Shown piece after piece: positions 6,903 to 12,410 of a DNA stretch of 12,410 nucleotides. The notes under the pieces were generated by a model. That model worked only from the letters and a program-made list of their open reading frames with translations, did not search any database and was not told where the DNA came from. The translations under genes and the position numbers were made by a program. Origin of the DNA: Candidatus Kaiserbacteria bacterium (GTDB lineage Bacteria; Patescibacteriota; Minisyncoccia; Phycocordibacterales; UBA2100); assembly GCA_027066795.1 (NCBI GenBank), contig JAMONA010000019.1:1-12410 (forward strand), in the 5' to 3' direction. Within the stretch, counting starts at the first letter, position 1, and each line of letters starts with the position of its first letter.

Positions 6903-7160
6903 ATGACAACTAAAGAAACAGCACAAAAGAATAAGAAGACACTACAAGGCACAGTAGTTGGTACGTCAATGCAGGATACTGCAAAAGTTGCGGTGAGCAG
7001 GTACGTCAAGCATGCTAAGTATAAAAAGTTTATGAAGAAGGTTAAGAACTTCCTAGTACACGATGCAGGCAACACAGCAAAAGTGGGGGACAAGGTAGTT
7101 ATAGAAGAGTGTAAGCCAATCTCTAAGAGTAAGCATTTCGTACTTAAGCAAGATAAATAA
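6903..7160 (+). CDS. rpsQ: 30S ribosomal protein S17
   Basis: S17 is a primary 16S rRNA-binding OB-fold protein. The core reads LQGTVVGTSMQDTAKVAVSR, then HAKYKKFMKKVKNFLVHDAGNTAKVGDKVVIEECKPISKSKHFVL, all typical of the family. I take the ATG at 6903 as the start, giving 85 residues, the normal length. An in-frame ATG at 6879 would overlap the end of rpmC and add eight unconserved residues. The chosen start is preceded by the same AATATC as rpmC, 4 bases after the previous stop, with A at -3. Confidence 0.94.
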   Translation: MTTKETAQKNKKTLQGTVVGTSMQDTAKVAVSRYVKHAKYKKFMKKVKNFLVHDAGNTAKVGDKVVIEECKPISKSKHFVLKQDK

Positions 7161-7166
7161 TTAAAT

Positions 7167-7538
7167 ATGATACAGCCACAGACAATAGTAAAAATAGTAG
7201 ATAACTCCGGAGGTAAAGTCGGACGTGTATTTAAGGTGCTAGGTGGCTCTAAGAAGCGATATGCAAAAATAGGTGAGCAAGTTATACTTGCTGTGCAGAG
7301 TGCAGAGCCTCGTAAGCAAGTAAAAAAGAAAGACGTACTATGTGCAGTAGTAGTAAGGCAAAAAAAGGCTTTCAGGCGTAAAGATGGTTCATACATACGT
7401 TTTGATGAGAATGCTGTAGTAATAGTAGATAAGGTAAAGAAGGAGCCAAAGTCTACAAGAGTCTTCGGTCCTGTGCCAAGAGAGTTAGGAGAGTTAGGCT
7501 ATCAGAAGATACTTTCTATGGCACCAGAGGTACTATAG
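7167..7538 (+). CDS. rplN: 50S ribosomal protein L14
   Basis: L14 forms an intersubunit bridge together with L19. The 123 residues are nearly canonical: MIQPQTIVKIVDNSGG, VLGGSKKRYAKIGE, VVVRQKKAFRRKDGSYIRFDENAVV, STRVFGPVPREL and the terminal ILSMAPEVL. It marks the start of the spc-type segment, fused here to the S10 segment without a break. It ends in TAG. Confidence 0.97.
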   Translation: MIQPQTIVKIVDNSGGKVGRVFKVLGGSKKRYAKIGEQVILAVQSAEPRKQVKKKDVLCAVVVRQKKAFRRKDGSYIRFDENAVVIVDKVKKEPKSTRVFGPVPRELGELGYQKILSMAPEVL

Positions 7539-7557
7539 TATATATAAATATATTCAT

Positions 7558-7866
7558 ATGAAAATTAGAAAAGACGACAAAGTAATAATAATAGCAGGTA
7601 AAGATAAAGGTAAGAAAGGCACCATTGTTAAGGCTATGCCTAAGATAGACAAGGTGGTTATAGACGGCATAAACTTAGCCAAGAAACATATAAAAAACCA
7701 GCAACCAGGCCAGCCAGGCAGAGTTATAGAGAAGCCGATGCCCATACACGTATCAAATGTAGCATTAATAGACCCAAAGTCTAAGAAGCCTACAAGAGTA
7801 CGCTTAGAGAAGAAGGCAGGTAAGATAGTACGCGTAGCAACAAAAAGCGGCAGTGTAATTAAGTAA
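7558..7866 (+). CDS. rplX: 50S ribosomal protein L24
   Basis: L24 starts large-subunit assembly by binding the 5' part of 23S rRNA. The 102 residues carry the N-terminal KOW motif (KIRKDDKVIIIAGKDKGKKG and on to about residue 30), then VIDGINLAKKHIK and the loop QPGRVIEKPMPIHVSNVALIDP. Length is typical. The 19-base linker from rplN is almost pure A/T; this is one of three visible starts here without A at -3. Confidence 0.96.
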   Translation: MKIRKDDKVIIIAGKDKGKKGTIVKAMPKIDKVVIDGINLAKKHIKNQQPGQPGRVIEKPMPIHVSNVALIDPKSKKPTRVRLEKKAGKIVRVATKSGSVIK

Positions 7867-7880
7867 ATAAATAACGAATT

Positions 7881-8432
7881 ATGAAGTCAGTAAAAGAGAT
7901 AACTAAAGAAATATTCAGTAACCTTAAGGGTCAATTTGGCTATACTAGTCCAATGCAAGCGCCTAAGATAGAGAAGGTGATTGTAAGTACCGGTATTGGT
8001 AAAGTGCAGACAGACAAGAAGAAAGTTGCCTTGATAGCAGACAGGTTGGCCAAGATAACAGGACAGAAACCTAAAGAGAATGCTGCTAAGATCTCTGTAG
8101 CTGGTTTTAAACTACGTGAGGGTAATATAATTGGCTATCAGGTTACCCTTCGTGGAGACACTATGAATCAGTTTTTAGATAAGCTTATAAATATAGCATT
8201 ACCACGAACACGCGACTTCCGAGGTCTTGAGACCAACGGTATAGACGAGATGGGTAATTACAGCATAGGTATTAAGGAGCACACTATATTCCCAGAGACA
8301 GCCGACGAAGACATCAGCGATGTATTTGGTCTTGGTATTACAATAGTAACAACAGCCAAGAGTAAGGAGGAGGCAGAGGCGTTTTTGCGCAGCATAGGTA
8401 TGCCAATCAAGAAGGTAGTACAAACAAAATAA
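7881..8432 (+). CDS. rplE: 50S ribosomal protein L5
   Basis: L5 binds 5S rRNA in the central protuberance together with L18 and contacts S13 and the P-site tRNA. The 183 residues include the N-terminal QAPKIEKVIVSTGIG, ITGQKPKENAAKISVAGFKLREG, GYQVTLRG, LPRTRDFRGL and the C-terminal EHTIFPET followed by GLGITIVTTAKSKEEAEAFL. Length is normal. In the usual spc operon rpsN (S14) follows; here rplS follows instead. Confidence 0.97.
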   Translation: MKSVKEITKEIFSNLKGQFGYTSPMQAPKIEKVIVSTGIGKVQTDKKKVALIADRLAKITGQKPKENAAKISVAGFKLREGNIIGYQVTLRGDTMNQFLDKLINIALPRTRDFRGLETNGIDEMGNYSIGIKEHTIFPETADEDISDVFGLGITIVTTAKSKEEAEAFLRSIGMPIKKVVQTK

Positions 8433-8453
8433 TTTAGAATAAAGTCCATTATT

Positions 8454-9323
8454 ATGAAGATAGATAATCAACAGGTAGTAGTTAGCTCAGTAAATATGCA
8501 AGAGCGTTCAGACCTCGGTATCCGTAGTGGAGACACCGTACGAGTTTGGCAGAAGATCGAGGAGAAAGGTAAGACACGCCTACAGGCATTTGAGGGCTTA
8601 GTGCTAGCTACTAAGCATGGCGCAGAAGCAGGTGCTACATTTACTGTGCGTAAGGTTGCTAGTGGAGTAGGAGTGGAAAAGGTTTTTCCACTATTTTCAC
8701 CAATGATAGACAAGATAGAGATAACCAAGCGTGCAAGAGTACGTAGAGCAAAGCTATATATATTACGTGACAAGGTGGCAAGAGAGATTAAGCGTATAGT
8801 ACGCCGTAGTGAACAGGTTAGTATCACTACTAAAGGTGCTGCAGAGCTAGACGCAGAGCGTAAGCTAGCAGAGGCAAAGCAAAAAGAGATAGATGATGCA
8901 CAGGCCAAGGTTGAAGCCGAAGATGCCGCAGCAGCAGCCAAGGTAGAGGCAGAGGAGAAGGCTGCAACAGAAGTTGCAGAAGCAGCTAAAGCAGAAGCAG
9001 AAAAGGCAGATGCTGAGGCCGCAGCGGAGAAGAAAGAGGAGGAGAAAGCAAAAGTTGAAGATACAAATGCAGACGACCTAACAAAGATAGAGGGTATAGG
9101 GCCAAAGATAGCAGAGGTGCTTACAGTGGCAGGTGTTACTACATTTGCAAAGCTTGCAGAAGCTAAAGATGAGGATACTCAAGAGATGATAAAAGATGTT
9201 AAGGGTAATCACAAGGCCGATACTTGGAACGAGCAGGCAACACTAGCTAAAGATGGCAAGTGGGATGAGCTTAAAGAGTTACAAGATAAGCTAGACGGAG
9301 GAGTAGACAAAGAAGAGAAGTAA
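8454..9323 (+). CDS. rplS: 50S ribosomal protein L19 with coiled-coil and helix-hairpin-helix extension
   Basis: Residues 1-118 are a standard L19, which forms intersubunit bridges with L14 and 16S rRNA: SGDTVRVWQKI, RLQAFEGLVLATKHG, TFTVRKVASGVGVEKVFPLFSP, and RRAKLYILRDKVAREIKRI. The protein then runs to 289 residues, more than twice the family length near 115-120. Residues about 125-205 are a charged Ala/Glu/Lys-rich segment that should form a long helix or coiled coil. Residues about 206-275 form a helix-hairpin-helix module: DDLTKIEGIGPKIAEVL (208-224), VTTFAKLAEA, and a closing WNEQATLAKDGKWDEL. Such modules bind nucleic acid backbones or mediate protein contacts, and occur as tails on some ribosomal proteins in other phyla. 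The gene replaces rpsN after rplE and is the last of the operon, closed by a terminator 22 bases later. Confidence 0.93.
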   Translation: MKIDNQQVVVSSVNMQERSDLGIRSGDTVRVWQKIEEKGKTRLQAFEGLVLATKHGAEAGATFTVRKVASGVGVEKVFPLFSPMIDKIEITKRARVRRAKLYILRDKVAREIKRIVRRSEQVSITTKGAAELDAERKLAEAKQKEIDDAQAKVEAEDAAAAAKVEAEEKAATEVAEAAKAEAEKADAEAAAEKKEEEKAKVEDTNADDLTKIEGIGPKIAEVLTVAGVTTFAKLAEAKDEDTQEMIKDVKGNHKADTWNEQATLAKDGKWDELKELQDKLDGGVDKEEK

Positions 9324-9345
9324 CTTATATACAAAAAAGTATAAA

Positions 9346-9374
9346 GGCTTCTCTAAACCAAGAGAAGCCCTTTT
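9346..9374 (+). terminator. rho-independent terminator of the ribosomal operon
   Basis: GGCTTCTCT (9346-9354) and AGAGAAGCC (9361-9369) form a perfect 9-bp stem around the loop AAACCA, followed by CTTTT (9370-9374). The U-tract is short, but the stem is GC-containing and begins 22 bases after the rplS stop. It separates the ribosomal operon from the ABC transporter gene. Confidence 0.85.
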
Positions 9375-9376
9375 GG

Positions 9377-9385
9377 TGTTATACT
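9377..9385 (+). promoter_or_regulatory. candidate extended -10 promoter for the ABC transporter operon
   Basis: TGTTATACT has the TGn element (9377-9379) joined to a -10 box TATACT (9380-9385) that matches consensus at five of six positions. No good -35 exists because that position is occupied by the terminator loop and stem. The expected start point near 9391 would leave a leader of about 15 bases before the ATG at 9406. It begins three bases after the terminator's T-run. Confidence 0.5.
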
Positions 9386-9405
9386 AAGAAATCTAAATTT
9401 AAAGT

Positions 9406-11205
9406 ATGGAAAAAGTATCAGATAAAATAAAAAACGAGCCGATTATATACATGTTTCGTAAAATGTGGAAATTTGCTGGACCGAACAGAAAGTGGGTGGT
9501 CCTTGTAGTTGTTATGCACGTATTTGCACAACTCACACTTCTGGCAGAGCCGCTTATATTTGCTGAGTTTATGAATGAGCTACAAGTTAATGGTATAAAC
9601 GGAGAGAACATTACTTATCTAATATCCATACTATCTTTAATTATTATATTTATATTTATATTTTGGGCATTTCATGGTGTTGCGAGGATTATCGAACGTC
9701 GTAATGCATATAAAATAGATGTAGCGTATGAGATGTTTCTTTTAAGAGGTGTTTTTGACTTTAACCTAGCCTGGCACGGCGAGAGAGATAGCGGTGACAC
9801 CATAGATAAGATTAATAAAGCCAGTACAGCATTATATAGATTTAGTGCAGGGATGTTCCAGTTTGTACGCATAGTAGTGGGTCTTATAGGGGCTACGGTA
9901 TTATTGTATATATTTAGTCCAGCAATAGGACTTACAGCTTTTATTGTAACAGTACTAATTATTTCTATATTATTTAGGTTTGATAAAATATTAATTCCAC
10001 AGTATAAGGAGATGATAAAAGGCGATAATAAAATATCTGCGGGTATTTTTGATGCGTTATCTAATATATCAAGTGTATTCATATTGCATGTACAGAATCC
10101 GGTACTAAGCAATATTGAAAAGTTAATGTGGAAGCCATGGAATATATCAAAGAAAAATATCAACATGGTAGAGTTTAAATGGTTTTCTGGAGATGTTTCT
10201 TTTAAGATACTAACTGTTGTACCTATAATGTTTTATATATACAACATATATGGTACTGGAGGTGCTGTTATGATAGGCTCGGTCACTGCTCTGTATATGT
10301 ATCTTGGGCGCATGAGTAGGTCATTTTATACATTAGCGGACCTTTACGAGAACACATTGTTGCGCAAAACTAATGTAGAGAATGCTGAAGAGATAGAGAT
10401 GGCGATAGAAGAGAATCAATCAAAAAGTGCAACTAAAAAAATAGTACAAGACTGGAAAGAGTTACAAATAAGTAACCTTAACTTTTCATACGAAGGCTCG
10501 AGAGTGGAGCAGAAAGACCTACACCTAGACAGTGTAAACATAAGTATAAAAAAAGGCCACAAGGTTGCCTTCATAGGTGAGTCGGGCTCTGGTAAGACAA
10601 CTTTCTTAAAGGTACTACACGGGCTTTACGATACTGCGAGTGCTGGATTAAGGCTTGATGATAGTGGTAGTACAACAACTAACTTTACAGATATAGACCT
10701 TGCTACAATGCTTGTGCCGCAAGAACCTGAGATATTTAGTTCAACTATTAAAGAGAATATAACATTAGGTTTACCGACTAAAAAGGAGGAGATAGAGCGA
10801 GTACTTAAGTTAGCCAGGTTTGATGATGTTGTAGACAAGCTACCGAAGGGTCTTAAGTCAGTGATAAATGAGAAGGGTGTAAACTTAAGTGGTGGGCAAA
10901 AGCAGCGTCTTGCGCTAGCCAGGGCGCTACTCTTCGCGAGAGACAAGGAGATACTCTTACTAGATGAGTCTACAAGCTCAGTAGACCCAGAGAATGAGGC
11001 TTATATATATGAGAGTATCTTTAAGGAGTACACAGGCAAGACAATCCTTGCCTCCATACATAAGATGAACCTACTTAAGTATTTTGATAGAGTTGTTATG
11101 TTTAAAGATGGTAAGGTAGTAGATGAAGGTAGTTTTGAAGAGTTACTAAAGAAGAATCAGAAGTTTAAAGCAGATTGGGACACGTTTGTTAAAAGTAATG
11201 TCTAA
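9406..11205 (+). CDS. ABC transporter, fused membrane and ATP-binding domains (exporter type)
   Basis: A 599-residue half-transporter of the type I exporter (MsbA/LmrA-like) layout, expected to work as a dimer in the cytoplasmic membrane. About six hydrophobic segments lie between residues 30 and 305 (near 30-55, 70-95, 155-172, 174-192, 265-283, 286-302). The nucleotide-binding domain spans about 353-595 and is complete: Walker A GESGSGKTT (391-399), Q-loop VPQE (437-440), signature LSGGQ (494-498), Walker B EILLLDE with catalytic E521, D-loop SSVD, and H-loop His552. All ATPase residues are present, so it should be active. The substrate cannot be read from the sequence; lipid, peptide or drug export are all possible. 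It starts with no Shine-Dalgarno motif. The dimethyltransferase gene begins one base after its stop, so the two are probably co-transcribed. Confidence 0.9.
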   Translation: MEKVSDKIKNEPIIYMFRKMWKFAGPNRKWVVLVVVMHVFAQLTLLAEPLIFAEFMNELQVNGINGENITYLISILSLIIIFIFIFWAFHGVARIIERRNAYKIDVAYEMFLLRGVFDFNLAWHGERDSGDTIDKINKASTALYRFSAGMFQFVRIVVGLIGATVLLYIFSPAIGLTAFIVTVLIISILFRFDKILIPQYKEMIKGDNKISAGIFDALSNISSVFILHVQNPVLSNIEKLMWKPWNISKKNINMVEFKWFSGDVSFKILTVVPIMFYIYNIYGTGGAVMIGSVTALYMYLGRMSRSFYTLADLYENTLLRKTNVENAEEIEMAIEENQSKSATKKIVQDWKELQISNLNFSYEGSRVEQKDLHLDSVNISIKKGHKVAFIGESGSGKTTFLKVLHGLYDTASAGLRLDDSGSTTTNFTDIDLATMLVPQEPEIFSSTIKENITLGLPTKKEEIERVLKLARFDDVVDKLPKGLKSVINEKGVNLSGGQKQRLALARALLFARDKEILLLDESTSSVDPENEAYIYESIFKEYTGKTILASIHKMNLLKYFDRVVMFKDGKVVDEGSFEELLKKNQKFKADWDTFVKSNV

Positions 11206-11206
11206 T

Positions 11207-12070
11207 ATGAAGATGTATAACACAGAGCACAACAATTCAGGCTACAATAGAGCAACTCGCTCTAAGTATGGTCAGAATTATATTAAAGACCCTTCACTTG
11301 TCAGGCGATTGCTAGAGCTTACTACTGTGGGGGAGAGTGATATTGTGCTAGAGATAGGTCCAGGGCATGGTGTATTTACCTCGGAGATACTTAAAAGCGC
11401 TGGCGAACTAGTGACTATAGAGATAGACAGCGAGAACATCGAGATACTCAAACGCAAATTTACCGAGGAGCTTGCGAGTAAGCAGCTTGAGATAATACAT
11501 AAAGACGCATTAGAGTTTGAACCTCGATGGGCCAAAACAGAGGTAAGTAACGGTGAATACAAAATAGTAGCGAGTATACCGTATAGCATCAGTTCGCAAT
11601 TATTTAAAAAGTTCTTACTTAAAAAGCCTATGCCGAGCGCTGCGTGGTTTACTGTGCAGAAGGAGTTTGCATTGCGGGCGGCGATTACAACCAACAAGCA
11701 GGGTCTGAGTATCGGAGAGAAAGGTTTGCTCAGCGTCCTTATTAATAGTTTTTATAATACAGAGATAGTGCATGAGTTTGCTCGGGATGATTTCTCACCG
11801 GTCCCTAGTGTAGACTCTGTGTTCCTGCAGCTTATTGCACGCAGTGACATGCCAGAGCTCGTCACACTAAACTTTGGGCAGTATAAAGATTTCGTACGCG
11901 ATGGTTACGAACAACCTATAAAAAGCGTACAAAAACACTTTAGTGCCTTGGTGCCGGCTAATAAACTACAGCAACTTGCAGACAAGTCTAAGTTTAAACT
12001 AAAGGAACTAACCACAGAGCTAAAGGCAGAGCAGTGGCAAGCACTGTTCGTTGCGTCACTTGACAGTTAG
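11207..12070 (+). CDS. KsgA/Erm-family rRNA adenine N6-dimethyltransferase
   Basis: A 287-residue Rossmann-fold S-adenosylmethionine methyltransferase of the family that dimethylates adenines in rRNA (KsgA/RsmA on 16S, Erm on 23S). The N-terminal GQNYIKDPSLVRRLLEL matches the Q-N-F/Y-L-D entry of the family. SAM-binding motif I is LEIGPGHG (48-55), motif II is IEID with E72, motif III is KDA with D100. Motif IV reads SIPYSIS (123-129), where most members have N-L/I-P-Y. The C-terminal FSPVPSVDSVFLQL is also typical. The entry motif and general wording lean towards Erm, but in reduced genomes such a gene may fill the housekeeping KsgA role, so I give no symbol. The ATG at 11207 is chosen because it follows the ABC stop by one base and has A at -3; in-frame ATGs at 11198 (overlapping the ABC gene) and 11213 are alternatives. 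It ends in TAG. Confidence 0.85.
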   Translation: MKMYNTEHNNSGYNRATRSKYGQNYIKDPSLVRRLLELTTVGESDIVLEIGPGHGVFTSEILKSAGELVTIEIDSENIEILKRKFTEELASKQLEIIHKDALEFEPRWAKTEVSNGEYKIVASIPYSISSQLFKKFLLKKPMPSAAWFTVQKEFALRAAITTNKQGLSIGEKGLLSVLINSFYNTEIVHEFARDDFSPVPSVDSVFLQLIARSDMPELVTLNFGQYKDFVRDGYEQPIKSVQKHFSALVPANKLQQLADKSKFKLKELTTELKAEQWQALFVASLDS

Positions 12071-12088
12071 GGGTAGATATTGCATTAT
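12060..12088 (+). promoter_or_regulatory. candidate promoter of rnpB inside the methyltransferase stop region
   Basis: A perfect -35 TTGACA (12060-12065) overlaps the last codons of the methyltransferase gene. A 17-base spacer leads to CATTAT (12083-12088), four of six matches; TTATAT at 12085-12090 with a 19-base spacer is an alternative. The start point would fall around 12094-12096, where RNase P RNA is expected to begin. Confidence 0.55.
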
Positions 12089-12090
12089 AT

Positions 12091-12410
12091 GGTTGCTTGC
12101 AAGGATTGGTCGCGCTATTAGGTTTATCTTGATAGTGAGGAAAGTCCGGACACATACCTCGAGCTTGCTTGAGGTTAAAAAGGTAGCGGGTAACTCCCGT
12201 CGTGGGCAACCATAGAGGTGAGAACAGAGACGATCCTATTGGTTAGTGAAGTGAGCGAAATGCATTTATGTATTTCCTAACGAACGAAGCCAATATAGAG
12301 TAATTTATTATTCTATATTTAGTTAGGCTGAAACGGCAAAATCCTTACTTATGTGCAAGATCGTATTTGCTCAATTTATTGACGCATCTGAATCGCGAGA
12401 GGTATTTGGC
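12091..12410 (+). ncRNA. rnpB: RNase P RNA (bacterial type A-like), 3' end beyond the window
   Basis: This is the catalytic RNA that cuts the 5' leader from precursor tRNAs. The conserved region I GAGGAAAGTCCGGAC is at 12137-12151. Downstream are a P8-like hairpin (CGGGTAACTCCCG near 12187), a P9-like GTGGGCAACCAT, the conserved ACAGAGACGATCC (near 12225), a TATTGG/CCAATA pairing as P10/P11, and ACGGCAAAATCC (near 12333) corresponding to the conserved ACGGTAAACTCC. GCAAGATC follows, as in the family. The closing conserved element AGATGAAT and the 3' strand of P1 are not reached, so the gene continues past 12410. The 5' end is placed by the promoter and is uncertain by about 10 bases. The peripheral stems are AU-rich. 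Confidence 0.93.

Noticed and set aside
6879..6905. Upstream ATG at 6879 as the rpsQ start
   Set aside because: It overlaps rpmC by 20 bases and adds unconserved residues. The ATG at 6903 gives the family length and shares the start context of rpmC.
7539..7557. AT-rich TATATAAATATATT before rplX as an internal promoter
   Set aside because: It resembles a -10 only because it is almost pure A/T. No -35 box lies at a suitable distance and the linker is like others in the operon.
11186..11209. TTG at 11186 or ATG at 11198 as the methyltransferase start
   Set aside because: Both lie inside the ABC transporter gene and add residues with no family match. The ATG at 11207 follows the stop directly and fits the local start pattern, though 11198 cannot be excluded.
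2..12070. Recoding of UGA as glycine or tryptophan
   Set aside because: Every gene is full length under the standard code, with no in-frame UGA, and the glycine and tryptophan positions use ordinary codons.

Overview
The window is a dense, single-strand stretch of bacterial chromosome in which every gene reads on the + strand. It is built around a ribosomal-protein operon of the S10-spc type. The organism looks like a member of the Candidate Phyla Radiation (Patescibacteria), most likely Parcubacteria-like. I infer this from the wording of L4, L23 and the ABC transporter, the rearranged spc end with L19 after L5, the helix-hairpin-helix tail on L19, and the absence of Shine-Dalgarno motifs. 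The lineage is recognised by eye, not by a search, and is only moderately certain. UGA is not used as a sense codon, which argues against Absconditabacteria/Gracilibacteria.

Layout. Positions 2-2469: rplC (5' end cut by the window edge), rplD, rplW, rplB in the classical S10 order. Positions 2470-4892: an insert of two adjacent ATP-grasp ligase genes, preceded by a candidate promoter. One resembles L-amino-acid ligases and the other the ATP-grasp domain of cyanophycin synthetase. Positions 4854-8432: a well-formed sigma70-type promoter, then the operon resumes as rpsS, rplV, rpsC, rplP, rpmC, rpsQ, rplN, rplX, rplE. Positions 8454-9323: rplS (L19) with a long Ala/Glu coiled-coil and helix-hairpin-helix extension, where rpsN and the rest of spc normally follow. 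A rho-independent terminator closes the operon at 9346-9374. Positions 9406-12070: an ABC exporter and a KsgA/Erm-family rRNA adenine dimethyltransferase, probably co-transcribed. From about 12091 to the window edge: the RNase P RNA gene (rnpB), with a promoter whose -35 box lies in the end of the methyltransferase gene; its 3' end is outside the window.

Most genes serve ribosome structure or RNA maturation. The ATP-grasp pair is the outlier: it splits a normally contiguous operon, differs from the ribosomal genes in codon choice and start context, and the downstream half of the operon has its own promoter. The pair is the best candidate for an undescribed function, but its substrate cannot be read from the sequence.

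The 17 visible gene starts lack Shine-Dalgarno motifs. Most have A at -3, and two promoters sit so close to their start codons that the mRNAs would be leaderless or nearly so.
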